Translations under genes and position numbers: made by a program | NCBI GenBank assembly: GCA_023429845.1 | Contig: JAEZCY010000192.1 | Span: 1 to 41,605, forward strand | DNA length: 41,605 nucleotides | Direction: 5' to 3' | From: Acidobacteriota bacterium | GTDB lineage: Bacteria > Acidobacteriota > Vicinamibacteria > Vicinamibacterales > Vicinamibacteraceae | Shown here: positions 25,803 to 34,935 of the stretch, piece after piece | How positions within the stretch are numbered: the first letter of the stretch is position 1 | How the letters are laid out: the number at the start of each line of letters is the position of its first letter | The notes under the pieces: model-generated | Told to the model about the DNA's origin: nothing | Database searches by the model: none | What the model saw: the letters and a program-made list of their open reading frames with translations, nothing else

Positions 25803-25836
25803 GGGAACCGGCAACCGGAACCAGCAACCGGGAACC
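25803..25836. repeat. Imperfect GGAACC/GCAACC short tandem repeat
   Basis: The stretch from GGGAACCGG to GGGAACCG alternates GGAACC and GCAACC units about five times within 34 bases. It lies in the 210-base divergent region between the cupin operon and the MFS gene, downstream of a TATACT at 25773-25778 that could be a -10 box for the transporter (no clear -35 was found). It would be in the transporter's 5' leader. The sequence class resembles the GAACGCC array at 37011. Confidence 0.5.
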
Positions 25837-25923
25837 GAAAGGCGGGGAAGCGGGTAGCGGCAGCCGTCCGGCGCCGCGGTCCGGATTCGAGGGCGGCCTG
25901 TCGCCCGGGAAGAGGCGTACTCG

Positions 25924-27450
25924 ATGAACCAGGTGTCTGCGCGTTCGATCAACCGTGCACGGCTGTTCTCAGGGATCTGCCTGGCGCTGATTCCGACTGG
26001 CGCCTCGTTTGCGCTGGTGAGCAACATCCTCGTGGCGCTGAAGCAGGACTTCATCCTCACCAACTACCAGGTCGGCCTGATTGGCGGCGCGGCGTTGTGG
26101 GGCATGGCGATCTCGCTGCTGGTGCTCGGTCCGATGCTCGAGGCCTTCGGCCTGAAGAACGGCACGCGGCTGGCGTTCATCGCACACCTGGCGGGCATCA
26201 CGCTGATGATTGCCGCGGTGACCCAGGTCGGCTCGCCGGCCGGCTTCTGGGTGTTGATGCTCGGCGCAGCGACGCTGGCGGTGGGCAACGGCATGATCGA
26301 GGTCGCGGGCAATCCGCTCGTTGCCGCGCTGTACCCGGAGGCCAAGACCACGCACCTGAACTGGTTCCACGCCTTCTTCCCGATCGGTATCGTCCTCGGT
26401 GGGTTGGTGGGCTTCGCGCTCGCCAACTACGGTGGTCCGCTCGGCTACTGGCCGTACCAGCTAGCCGTCATCTATGTGCCGATCGTCGTCTACGGCGTAC
26501 TCGTGCTGCCGCAGCAGTTCCCGCGCACAGAGAACGCGGAAGCCGGCATTCCGGTGGGCGAGATGTTCCGGTACACGCTGACCAGCCCGCTGTTCCTGCT
26601 GCTCCTCGCGATGATGGCGATCACCACGTCGATTGAACTGGGCCCGATGCGCTGGGTACCGGCGGTGCTCGAAGCGGTCGGGATGCACGGCATCCTCGTC
26701 CTGGTATGGATCAGTGGCTGGATGGTCGTGCTGCGCCTGCTGGCCAGCCACTTCGTCGAACGCCTGGCGCCGACGGGCATGCTGCTCACCGCCGCCGTCC
26801 TGACCGGCACGGGGCTGTTCCTCCTGAGCTTCGTGCAGGGGCTGTGGTCGGCGCTCGGCGTCGCGACCATCTACGCATGGGGCATCGCGTTCTTCTTTCC
26901 GACGATGGTTGGATTGGTGAGCGAACGGTTGCCGCGCACGGGATCGCTGGGGATCGTGCTCACGGCCGGGATCGGCCTCGGCATGGCCGGCGCCGTCGGC
27001 GTGCCGCTCATCGGCAGCCTCGCGGACGGCTTCCTTGCCGAGGCGCTGGAGCCGCGAGAGGTGATTCGGGTGCTCGAACGTGTCGAAGAGCGCTTCCCGG
27101 CACACCTGGCCGCGGCGTCGAGCGGTGCAACCGCCGTGCGTGCCAGCGACATCGAGGACGCGCTCGTCGCAACGCGCACGGCACTGGCGTCGCTGCGCGA
27201 GTCAGGCGAGGTGCGGGGCGACACGACGGCCACGGCATTGCGCGCGGTCGTCGCCACCCGGCTCGACGATCCGGTGGTGGCCGAGGCCGGGACGATCCTG
27301 CAGCCCGCCGAAGCACGCGGTGGGCAGGAGTCGTTCCGCTACGTGGCCCCCGCCGCGCTGATTCTCGTCGCGGTGTTCGGCACGATGTACGTCAACGATC
27401 GTCGGCGCGGCGGATACCGCGCCGAGCGCCTGGAACGCGCGCGCGTCTGA
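25924..27450 (+). CDS. MFS transporter, fucose-permease-like (FHS family)
   Basis: A 508-residue inner-membrane transporter with about 12 hydrophobic helices. The segment GNGMIEVAGNPLVAALYP near residues 123-140 resembles the conserved intrahelical motif of fucose:H+ symporters (FHS family), so a sugar or sugar-acid substrate with proton coupling is likely. An unusual soluble insert of about 100 residues (roughly 370-475, Ala/Arg/Glu-rich and helical) precedes the final helix; ordinary FHS members are shorter (about 430). The ATG start is preceded by GAAGAGG. It is divergent from the cupin-UPF0261-PEP_hydrolase-ThuA operon, which suggests that operon processes what this protein imports (inference). 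Confidence 0.88.
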   Translation: MNQVSARSINRARLFSGICLALIPTGASFALVSNILVALKQDFILTNYQVGLIGGAALWGMAISLLVLGPMLEAFGLKNGTRLAFIAHLAGITLMIAAVTQVGSPAGFWVLMLGAATLAVGNGMIEVAGNPLVAALYPEAKTTHLNWFHAFFPIGIVLGGLVGFALANYGGPLGYWPYQLAVIYVPIVVYGVLVLPQQFPRTENAEAGIPVGEMFRYTLTSPLFLLLLAMMAITTSIELGPMRWVPAVLEAVGMHGILVLVWISGWMVVLRLLASHFVERLAPTGMLLTAAVLTGTGLFLLSFVQGLWSALGVATIYAWGIAFFFPTMVGLVSERLPRTGSLGIVLTAGIGLGMAGAVGVPLIGSLADGFLAEALEPREVIRVLERVEERFPAHLAAASSGATAVRASDIEDALVATRTALASLRESGEVRGDTTATALRAVVATRLDDPVVAEAGTILQPAEARGGQESFRYVAPAALILVAVFGTMYVNDRRRGGYRAERLERARV

Positions 27451-27495
27451 TTGTGCGAGTCTGCTCCGCGTCGGCGCCGGTGCGGGACGGACCGC

Positions 27496-28434
27496 TCACC
27501 GTGCGAGTTGGCGTGACAACTCCTGAAAGAACTGCCTCCTGAAGTTGGTGGCGCCGGCGACCAGCGTGTGGTCGGCGCCTGCGTAGACGCGAATGGTCAG
27601 GTTGCGCTTGCCGGCCTGCTCGAACGCATCGCGGAGCGCCAGTGCCGAGGCGAGCGGAACGCTCTCGTCCTTCTCGCCGAAACCCAGGAGGATGGGTACC
27701 GTCAGGCTCAAGTAGTCGGGCGTGGCATCGAGGTCCATGACGTCGAACCACCAGCGGTGGGGATGTCCCATCCATGTCCTGTCGAGGCTGTTCGCGTCGG
27801 CCGCGATCGAGCGCCATGCGGCCTCGACGACGCCCGGTCCATGCTGCGCCGTCAGGCACTGCCGCATCGTCCAGGCGCCGTCGCCGATGACCACGAGGTC
27901 GGTGACGTCGGCGCGGGAGCGCGCGACCCTGGCGGCCACGTATGCGCCCTCGGACACGCCAAGGAGCACGACCCGCCTCGGTCTGCGGGCCGCAGCGGCC
28001 ACACGCTGCGAGATGAACGCCGTGAAGTCGGCGACCCATCGGCGCGGATGGTTCTCCCTGGCGAACGCGCGGCCGCAGTCGCTGCCGGCTGCATCATCCG
28101 GCACATGACGCTTGTTGAGCGCGAACACCGTGATCGAGCCCGTCAGGCCGTCGAAGTAGTCGGCCATGTACTCACGCCAGCTGACGCAGCCTGAGCCGCC
28201 GTATGCGAACACGAGGACTTCGCTGGCGCCAGCGACGCCGAACTCGGCGCTGTAATAGCTGGCGACTGCGCCGTCCCCATGTGTGAATGAGTGGGTGCTG
28301 ATCGTCGGTGACGCGTGCGTCTGCGCACCGACGCCGGTGCAGGCGCAGGCGAGCAGAGCGGCGACCCGGAACACGGCGGACAGGTTCACGAGCGTGGAAT
28401 CCGGCGAGCATACGCCTGCCTGGGCCGCCTTCAT
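27496..28434 (-). CDS. Exported alpha/beta hydrolase
   Basis: A 312-residue exported protein with a complete candidate triad: nucleophile elbow LLGVSEGAYV (GxSxG), Asp or Glu in GFGEKDESVPL, and His in GADHTLV. The early FAYGGSG block would form the oxyanion hole. The layout matches dienelactone-hydrolase or prolyl-oligopeptidase-like serine hydrolases; the substrate is unknown. ATG 28434 lacks a good ribosome binding site and gives a 15-residue leader before the apparent signal (FRVAALLACACTGVGAQ). GTG 28389 would give a more typical signal peptide and may be the true start. It is convergent with the MFS gene. Confidence 0.78.
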   Translation of the reverse strand: MKAAQAGVCSPDSTLVNLSAVFRVAALLACACTGVGAQTHASPTISTHSFTHGDGAVASYYSAEFGVAGASEVLVFAYGGSGCVSWREYMADYFDGLTGSITVFALNKRHVPDDAAGSDCGRAFARENHPRRWVADFTAFISQRVAAAARRPRRVVLLGVSEGAYVAARVARSRADVTDLVVIGDGAWTMRQCLTAQHGPGVVEAAWRSIAADANSLDRTWMGHPHRWWFDVMDLDATPDYLSLTVPILLGFGEKDESVPLASALALRDAFEQAGKRNLTIRVYAGADHTLVAGATNFRRQFFQELSRQLAR

Positions 28435-28551
28435 AGCCCGACGCTACCCCGGGGGGCGTGGTACGCTCGGCGCTTCACCCCTCTGAACCCGCAGACCGGG
28501 CCGGCCGCAATCGGTTGCGGTCGTCTGGCGCGCTGTCCGAGGAGGCTGCCG

Positions 28552-30291
28552 ATGCGTCGTGGACCAGCACTGCTGGCCGTGTGTGGCGTGTGCGTCGCCG
28601 GGCTGTCCGCGCAGCCGCCGGCGCCGCCTGTCGCACCGCGAGACCACAGGCCGCCCGCGCGTGCCGCGGCGATGGACGGTGACGCCCGGGTGTTCGGGCG
28701 GGTGGTTGACGCGTTCACGGGACGTCCGCTGCGGGGCGCATTCGTTCTGGCGGTGCCCGAGCGTCTTCCAGACGGCCGGGCCGTGACCGATCGGCGTGAT
28801 CCGCACAGCCAGCCCATCGCCATGCGGACGGGCGATGACGGCCGGTTCGCCCTCAGCGATCTTGCGCCGGGTGAGTACGCGTTGGTGGCGCGCCGATCCG
28901 GGTATGTCCAGCAGCAGCTGGGACAGGCGTCGCCGAGCACCCCCGCCCGCCGCCTTCGCGTCCAGCGCGGCGCGGTCGCTGGCCCCATCGAGTTCGCACT
29001 GACGCCCAGTGGCGTCATCAGCGGACGTGTGCTCGAGGCGACCGGTGCTCCGGCCGAACGGGCCACGGTACGCGCATTACGCGTCAGCTATGTGGACGGT
29101 GTCGCACGTCTGCAGCCGGTGACGTCGGCAGCGACCGACGACCTCGGCGAGTTCCGTGTCTTCGACCTGCCGCCGGGCAGCTACATCCTCTCGGCCGAGC
29201 CCTTGAAGCCCTTCATGCTGCAGGACGCGTTGGCCGTACGGCCGTCGCGGGACCTGGTAACGACCTTTGCGCCGTCCGCGACCAGTGTCGCGGAGGCGCA
29301 CATGGTGACCGTGGCCGCAGGCAGCGAAGCGGCAGCGCACATCCATCTGATCGAGGCCGTCGTGGCGACCGTGACCGGACGCGTCGTGGATAGCCTCGGT
29401 GCGCCCATGCGCGGCGGCTACGTGACCCTTCAGCCGCGCGGCCTCATGCGCGGGCTGCAGGGCAACAGGGCCCCACTCCAGGCCGGCGGCACGTTCGCCC
29501 TACATGATGTGGCGCCAGGCTCCTACACCATCGTCGCGTCGCCCCGGTTTACCGGCTGGACGGACGAGCAGCGGGACCGCCAGGCGCGCAGTGAGGCCGG
29601 CACCCTCGACGTGGAGGTGGACGGCGACCTGGGCGGACTCGTGATCAGGACGCAGCCTGGTACGACGGTACGCGGACGACTCGTTGTCGATGGCGATGCC
29701 TCGGCGCTGCGCGGGCGCAACATCGAAGTGCGCGCCACGTCGATGGCGTCCTGGGGAGCAGGGGACCATCCGATACGCGATCGCGTGAAGCCCGATCTCA
29801 CGTTCGAACTCGTGGGGGTGCGCGGGCCGGCGGTACTGCGCCTCGGCAATGCGCCCGATGGATGGTGGACGCGCGCGGTCCGCATCGGGCAGGTGGACGC
29901 CACGGATGGACATGACTTCGGCACGGGGCGCACCGTTGTCGCCACGGTCGTGGTGAGCACCAGACGCAATGGCTTGCGCGGACGAGTCAGCGCCTCCGTG
30001 CACGGTCCTGCGCACGATGCGGTCATTGTCGGTTTCGACGAGGACGAGCGGCTGCGCGCGCGTGCGGTCGTGTCCAACACGTTCATGATCCGGCCTGTCG
30101 AAGACGGTAGCTGGTCGATCGACATGTTGCGTCCAGGCGCCTACAGGGTGGTCGCGCTCCCAGCGGCCAGCGTGCGCGGCGACGACCTCGGCAATCCCGA
30201 GTACCTTCGTCACCTCTACGCGCGAGGCCGCAGCGTGGTCATCGAGGAAGGGCACACGCCGGAGATCGTGCTGGAGGTGCAGGAGCCATGA
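28552..30291 (+). CDS. Exported CarboxypepD_reg-like protein (first of tandem pair)
   Basis: A 579-residue exported protein (signal to about residue 22, ending LSAQPP). It holds repeated carboxypeptidase-regulatory-like beta sandwiches, seen as VFGRVVDAFTGRPLRGAFV, DDGRFALSDLAPGEYAL, VISGRVLEATGAPAERATV and VTGRVVDSLGAPMRGGYV, each a GRV...G.P...A/G strand set with a later F.L.DLPPGSY turn. The C-terminal third has a less clear domain. Such proteins are abundant in Acidobacteriota and are thought to be envelope-associated or to accompany TonB-dependent systems; the function is unproven. The start has an excellent GGAGG six bases upstream. It overlaps the next gene by four bases (ATGA). Confidence 0.83.
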   Translation: MRRGPALLAVCGVCVAGLSAQPPAPPVAPRDHRPPARAAAMDGDARVFGRVVDAFTGRPLRGAFVLAVPERLPDGRAVTDRRDPHSQPIAMRTGDDGRFALSDLAPGEYALVARRSGYVQQQLGQASPSTPARRLRVQRGAVAGPIEFALTPSGVISGRVLEATGAPAERATVRALRVSYVDGVARLQPVTSAATDDLGEFRVFDLPPGSYILSAEPLKPFMLQDALAVRPSRDLVTTFAPSATSVAEAHMVTVAAGSEAAAHIHLIEAVVATVTGRVVDSLGAPMRGGYVTLQPRGLMRGLQGNRAPLQAGGTFALHDVAPGSYTIVASPRFTGWTDEQRDRQARSEAGTLDVEVDGDLGGLVIRTQPGTTVRGRLVVDGDASALRGRNIEVRATSMASWGAGDHPIRDRVKPDLTFELVGVRGPAVLRLGNAPDGWWTRAVRIGQVDATDGHDFGTGRTVVATVVVSTRRNGLRGRVSASVHGPAHDAVIVGFDEDERLRARAVVSNTFMIRPVEDGSWSIDMLRPGAYRVVALPAASVRGDDLGNPEYLRHLYARGRSVVIEEGHTPEIVLEVQEP

Positions 30292-31997
30292 GCGGGCGAC
30301 GCGCGTGCGCGTTGTGGGGGCCGGCGATCGTCGGGGCGCTACTGTGTCTCGACATCGTCGCGGGGACGAGTGCGCAGACGACGTCCGGTGTCGTGATGGG
30401 GCGCCCGGCGCGTCCGCAGACGCAGCCTGAAGGCACGGGAGGCATTCGCGGGCGGGTCGTCGATGGCGCCGACGGACGGCCGTTGCGTGGCGCGATGGTC
30501 AGCGTCTCCTCGCGGCGGCCTGCCCGCGAGATCCCCGTCCAGTTCTCGGCGCGGACCGGCGCCGACGGTACGTTCGCGATAGAGCAGCTGGCCGACGGCG
30601 ACTATGTCGTCTTCCTGCATCGGCAGGGCTTCGTAGAACCGCGTGACACCCCTCCCACACCGCGGCACGTGACCGTGCGCGGCGACACCATCGAGATTGG
30701 CGACCTGCCACTGCTGCGCGGGGGCGCGCTGACGGGCCGCGTGCTCGACGATCGAGGCGAACCGGTGGTCCGCGCCAGGGTGACGCCAATCGGCCGGCCG
30801 CACGGGCAGGACTTGATGGCGACGGTCGGCGGTATGGTGCAGACCGACGACCGCGGTGTGTATCGCGCGCACGGGCTCATGCCGGGCAGGTACACCGTGC
30901 GCGTTGTGCCGATTGGACCGTCAGCCCGCGGTCCCGTTCGGCTGCAGGGGCAGGAGCCGGAGTTGCTTCCCGCCTTCGCTCCGGCCTCGCGCGACCTGTC
31001 GCTGGCGGAGTTCGCCGTCGTCCGCGCTGGCGAGGACGCGCTGCTGGACGTGCGTCTGCCCTCAGGCCGGCTGGCGCGCGTCGCAGGACGAGCCATCAAT
31101 GCGGATGGTGGCGAGTCGCCGGGTGGAATCACTGTGTCGCTTCGCCCGGTCGATCCACTGGTGCCGTTGGAGTTCGCGTCCGTGCCGGCACAGGCTGACG
31201 GAAGTTTCGAGATCCTCGACGTGGCGCCAGGACGCTACCTCCTGGCGGCGGAGGAACCAACGGTGTCCACGCCGCGGGGCCTGATCCGTTCGCGAGCGGG
31301 CCGTCTCGAGATCGTCGTCGGGGACGAACCCGTCGTCGAGGCGGTCGTGCCGATGGGGTACGGCGCTGTGGTGCGTGGCCGCATCGAGGTCGAGGACGGC
31401 GACGTGGCGACGCTCTCGGATCGAGCACCGCGGGTCGTGGCGAGTGCTGCCAGGGGCGCGATGCGGCCTTCCCGGTCGATCGAGTCCGCGACGAGTGACC
31501 TGGCGTTCGAGCTCCGGGACGTGCGCGGGCACCGTCAGCTGGCGGTCGTGGGTCTTCCGAGCGGATGGTGGCTCAAGTCCGTGCTGATCGACGGGGAGGA
31601 CGCCTGCGACGGACACGAGTTTGCCGTGGCGGGCGTTGTCGACGGCGTCGTGCTCCTGGTGAGCGCGCGTGAGTCAGGGCTTACCGGACGGGTGGCGCGC
31701 GGTGCTGCGGCCGCGCAGGGCGCATCGGTTGTCGTGATGCGCGAGAGCGCCGTGGAGAGCGGCGCTGCTCTGCACGTGGACAATCGCATGGTCGGTATCG
31801 CTATCGACGGCACGTTCACCGCGGCGGGTCTGCGGCCCGGCCGCTACCTCGCCGTGGCGCTGTCGCCGCGTGCACGCGGCGGGTTCGACCGTCTCGGGCA
31901 CGAGGAGCGGCTGGCACTCGTCGAGGCTCGAGGCCGCCGCGTAGAAGTTGTCGAAGGACGCACGGCGGCGGTCACCCTGCCGCTCGTGGAGCGGTGA
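30288..31997 (+). CDS. Exported CarboxypepD_reg-like protein (second of tandem pair)
   Basis: A 569-residue paralogue of the preceding product with the same order of elements: signal peptide (LLCLDIVAGTSAQ), GIRGRVVDGADGRPLRGAMV, DGTFAIEQLADGDYVV, LTGRVLDDRGEPVVRARV, DRGVYRAHGLMPGRYTV, a second sandwich set, and a matching tail with SGWWLKSVLIDGEDACDGHEF against the first protein's DGWWTRAVRIGQVDATDGHDF. This shows a tandem duplication. The ATG lies inside the upstream stop (ATGA), so translation is coupled and the pair is probably made in equal amounts. It ends at 31997; a weak 6-bp stem (CGGCGC / GCGCCG) follows before the convergent DUF5996 gene. Confidence 0.83.
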   Translation: MSGRRACALWGPAIVGALLCLDIVAGTSAQTTSGVVMGRPARPQTQPEGTGGIRGRVVDGADGRPLRGAMVSVSSRRPAREIPVQFSARTGADGTFAIEQLADGDYVVFLHRQGFVEPRDTPPTPRHVTVRGDTIEIGDLPLLRGGALTGRVLDDRGEPVVRARVTPIGRPHGQDLMATVGGMVQTDDRGVYRAHGLMPGRYTVRVVPIGPSARGPVRLQGQEPELLPAFAPASRDLSLAEFAVVRAGEDALLDVRLPSGRLARVAGRAINADGGESPGGITVSLRPVDPLVPLEFASVPAQADGSFEILDVAPGRYLLAAEEPTVSTPRGLIRSRAGRLEIVVGDEPVVEAVVPMGYGAVVRGRIEVEDGDVATLSDRAPRVVASAARGAMRPSRSIESATSDLAFELRDVRGHRQLAVVGLPSGWWLKSVLIDGEDACDGHEFAVAGVVDGVVLLVSARESGLTGRVARGAAAAQGASVVVMRESAVESGAALHVDNRMVGIAIDGTFTAAGLRPGRYLAVALSPRARGGFDRLGHEERLALVEARGRRVEVVEGRTAAVTLPLVER

Positions 31998-32059
31998 GGC
32001 CCGTCAGCACGGCGCGGCGCGCAAAGTCTGCGCCGGTCGTGGTGAGCGGGTCGTTCCGA

Positions 32060-33037
32060 TCAGGGCTGCACCGCAGGTGCGGCTGACTCGAGTGCGGCAC
32101 GGTCCCAGCCGCCCAGAGTCGATGCGTGGGCGTAGGTGCTCTCGACGAACGCGGCAATCGCACCCTCGGGCGAGTCCGCATGGCGCACGGCCTCGTAGGG
32201 AAGGATGAACTCGCCCAGTTCGGCATGGTAGTAGGCGCCGTCTGGTGCGACCGCTGCCGTCTTGAATCCCCCCGGCTCCGGGACGGCGTAGGCGTAGAAC
32301 GCGGGTTCGAGCAGTGGACCGCTTCCGGGCCAGAAGCCGTGGCTGATGACTTCATGCGAGTAGGCGTCGCGCATGAACGCCGGGCCGTCGCGCGGCGGTG
32401 CGGCTCGTCCCGAGAAGCGCGTGACGGCGATGTCGAAGGCGCCCCAGAAGAAGTGCACCGGGCTGCACTTGCCGATGAAGGCGCAGCGGCTGTCGGTCAG
32501 CACGCGCTGCACGCGCAGCATGATGCGCCACCAGCGCTCGACGTACTCGCGGTCGTAGCTGCGATGGTCGTGATCGTCCTCGAAGCGAATGGGCGACGCG
32601 AGTTCGACGGGCATGGACCAGATGCGGACCGGCAGGCCCATCGCGGCAAGGGTGGACATCACGTCGCGATGGAACTCCGCCACCGATCGCGGCGCCAGCG
32701 GCATCGCGCGGCGGTCGCCGTCCGACGTCTCGATGATCAGTTGATGATCGAGGAAGTCGAACGCCATGGTGAACGAGCGGTCGCCGTGCTCGAGGACGTG
32801 CGTCCGCAGCCCTCGCGGTGTTGGCAGCAAGGCGATTCCCCAGCTGTGGTTCAGCGGGGCGACGCGCGCGAGCGCCACCTTGCCGACCACCTGCGTCCAC
32901 ATGTGCAGCGTGGCGTAGGTGTCCTTCCACGCCTCGTACGGCAAGGCGGGCCAGGCGTCGAGCCGGTCGGTGCCGATGTCCTGGGGCTGCGCGGATGGAC
33001 GCGGCGACACTCCTGCCGCCGGTTCAGACGTTCGCAT
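32060..33037 (-). CDS. DUF5996-family protein
   Basis: A 325-residue cytoplasmic protein recognised as DUF5996 by WPALPYEAWKDTYATLHMWTQ near the N terminus, the NHSWGIALLPT block, TMAFDFLDHQLII, and the later VHFFWGAFDIAVTRFSGR and FWPGSG segments. The fold and function of the family are not known to me; no catalytic motif is evident. Full length compared with relatives. The start ATG 33037 has AGGAGA six to seven bases upstream. The first 20 residues are Pro/Ser-rich and poorly conserved. It shares orientation with the VOC gene 105 bases upstream and may be co-transcribed. Confidence 0.8.
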   Translation of the reverse strand: MRTSEPAAGVSPRPSAQPQDIGTDRLDAWPALPYEAWKDTYATLHMWTQVVGKVALARVAPLNHSWGIALLPTPRGLRTHVLEHGDRSFTMAFDFLDHQLIIETSDGDRRAMPLAPRSVAEFHRDVMSTLAAMGLPVRIWSMPVELASPIRFEDDHDHRSYDREYVERWWRIMLRVQRVLTDSRCAFIGKCSPVHFFWGAFDIAVTRFSGRAAPPRDGPAFMRDAYSHEVISHGFWPGSGPLLEPAFYAYAVPEPGGFKTAAVAPDGAYYHAELGEFILPYEAVRHADSPEGAIAAFVESTYAHASTLGGWDRAALESAAPAVQP

Positions 33038-33142
33038 GGTGGTTCTCCTCTCCCGGAAGAGTACTGCCTGGCAGGGCGGCCAGGTCTCGAAAGACGAGCC
33101 GCGTATCGCCGACCAGTTGCGGGAGCGCCAGCCAGGCTCAGT

Positions 33143-33553
33143 TCACTCGAGATGATAGGCACCGTCGCTCCACTCCTCCGGAGCGACGTCGGCGATCGTC
33201 TCGGTGAAATCCCAGCGGTGGCCGTGGAAGTCCTCGGCATTGTACTGGCGCTCGCCGTAGGCATGCGCTTTCGGCTCCGTCAGGATGATGGCGCCGTTGT
33301 CGCGCGCGCGGTCGCAGTGACCCGCCGCATCCTCGATCCGGACCTGAACGACGTGTGAGTTGTTCGGCGCAACAGACCCCTCTGCGATGGTGAAGCAGCC
33401 GTCTCCCGCCTTCATCTGAATGCGGTGATTGGCGATCCGCAGGCGGACAGTAAAGCCGAACGCCTTCGACAGCCAATCAGCTGCGGCGCCCGGATCGGGG
33501 TAGATGAGCACCGGGATCACGGTGCAGGGTGGTACCGATCTGTTGACGCGCAT
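33143..33553 (-). CDS. VOC-family (glyoxalase/bleomycin-resistance fold) protein
   Basis: A 136-residue protein with the paired beta-alpha-beta-beta-beta modules of the vicinal oxygen chelate superfamily: VIPVLIYPDPGAAADWLSKAFGF in the first half, and HVVQVRIEDAAGHCDRARDNGA with GERQYNAEDFHGHRWDF in the second. The terminal HRWDF-ETI is typical of PhnB-like and glyoxalase-like members. Members range from glyoxalases to antibiotic-binding proteins; the substrate cannot be predicted, and only some of the usual metal ligands are visible. The start ATG 33553 has no obvious ribosome binding site. A recent paralogue was not seen in this window. Confidence 0.87.
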   Translation of the reverse strand: MRVNRSVPPCTVIPVLIYPDPGAAADWLSKAFGFTVRLRIANHRIQMKAGDGCFTIAEGSVAPNNSHVVQVRIEDAAGHCDRARDNGAIILTEPKAHAYGERQYNAEDFHGHRWDFTETIADVAPEEWSDGAYHLE

Positions 33554-34146
33554 CTCGAAACTCTAGCAGCGCGTTCGATCGGACCCAGCCAACGCTACGT
33601 CTTGCGCGCCACGAGCGCGACCCAGGCGTCATCGAACCTGTCGATGCTCTCAAATGCCGACGAACTGCGCGCTTCGGAACGAGGGCTGGCTCTACTTCTG
33701 TTGCCGTCGAGCCGGGCATGTCGATCGCGGCGGTCTCCAGCGGACGGTGACATGTGCAAGGGGCGCGCGTCCGGCTCTTGTCGTGGGGCCGTCGCCCGTC
33801 ATGGTGCACGACCCGGTGCCCGGCATCGCGCACGAGCGCATGGCGATGGATCTGCGGCAGGACGGCGCCACCAGCCGTAGCGGTGTAAAGCGAGGGGGCA
33901 GCCGTGACCGCGAGCCGTACGCGCAGTCGGGTCGCTCTGTACTCAATTTTGTACTGCGGCGTTCCTGAGGAGGGACGACAGTGCATACCGCACACCGCGC
34001 CAACACCGCAGACATACCGTCCATTAGCACGCTAGCAAGTCCGGCCGCGCTCGCTTAGGGGACGCCGCGCTGAACTGCCGCGTCTTGGCGCCCTGTTCGC
34101 AGGTGGCCGTAAAGCCGAGGTGGTACGGCGCCGATGAGGTAGCTAT
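33554..34146. other. Gene-poor stretch with possible methyltransferase-tail remnant
   Basis: No intact gene was found in these 593 bases. On the minus strand, ending at TAG 33595, the frame reads AFESIDRFDDAWVALVARKT, which looks like the extreme C terminus of a SAM-dependent methyltransferase or similar protein; upstream the reading becomes nonsense. The later part (33940-34060) has locally lower GC (TCAATTTTGTACT) and should hold the promoter of the methyltransferase gene at 34147. Confidence 0.35.
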
Positions 34147-34935
34147 ATGGCGGACGAGACCCGCGCCGCGCGCACGGTGACCCGCGCCGAACGACGGCGT
34201 GCGTTCCCCTCCGATCAGCACCCGTACCGCCAGATCGAGGCTGTCGTGTGCGCACTGCTGCCCGACGCGGGCACCTTGCTCGATATCGGTTGCGGGCGCG
34301 ACGCGACCCGCCTTCGGCGCCTGCTCAGACCCAACCAGCGTGGGCTTGGCGTCGATGTGGACACGTTTACGCCGCAGGCCCTCAGCGACCCGCGGGTCAC
34401 GCTCACGGGTGTTGTCGGCGAACGGTGGCCGACGATCGCCGACGACAGCGTGGATGTGGCGTACTCGGTGAGCGTGTTCGAGCACCTCGCCGATCCCGCC
34501 GCAGTCGTCACCGAAGCCCATCGCGTCCTGCGCCCGGGCGGCACACTGGCGGTGCTCACGCCAAACCTGTTCGACTACGTCAGCCTTGCTTCGTTCGTAT
34601 TGCCCAACGCGCTGCACCCGTGGCTCGTGGCGCGCACCGAAGGCCGCGACCCCTCGAAGACCTTTCCGACGTACTACCGCGCGAACACCCGCCGACGTCT
34701 GACGCGGCTGTTGGTACGCGGGGGCTTCCTCACGTCACGTGTCGAGTACCTGGCGTCTCCCCCGTCATACCTGAAGTTCCACCCGCTGGCGTGGCAGGTC
34801 GGGGTGGCCTATCACCGCGCCATCACCGCCGCGGCGATCACGGCATGGCTGAGAGGCTGGGTCTTCGCCGTTGCGACCAAGCCTGTATCGGCTTCAGACT
34901 ACCCGGGTGAGGGACGTACTCCTCCCAATCCGTGA
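34147..34935 (+). CDS. Class I SAM-dependent methyltransferase (Methyltransf_11 type)
   Basis: A 262-residue soluble methyltransferase. Motif I is LLDIGCGRDAT (residues about 44-54), the acidic end of strand 2 is GVDVD, and the post-motif VFEHLADPAAVV leads to RVLRPGGTLAVLTPN (motif III region). The C-terminal half (RANTRRRLTRLLVRGGF, YLKFHPLAWQVGVAYH) is typical of methyltransferases encoded in surface-glycan or lipid clusters, but no such cluster is adjacent, so the substrate is unknown. GAGG lies seven bases before ATG 34147. Its neighbours are non-coding debris on both sides, suggesting it arrived with, or survived, a rearranged segment. Confidence 0.88.
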   Translation: MADETRAARTVTRAERRRAFPSDQHPYRQIEAVVCALLPDAGTLLDIGCGRDATRLRRLLRPNQRGLGVDVDTFTPQALSDPRVTLTGVVGERWPTIADDSVDVAYSVSVFEHLADPAAVVTEAHRVLRPGGTLAVLTPNLFDYVSLASFVLPNALHPWLVARTEGRDPSKTFPTYYRANTRRRLTRLLVRGGFLTSRVEYLASPPSYLKFHPLAWQVGVAYHRAITAAAITAWLRGWVFAVATKPVSASDYPGEGRTPPNP

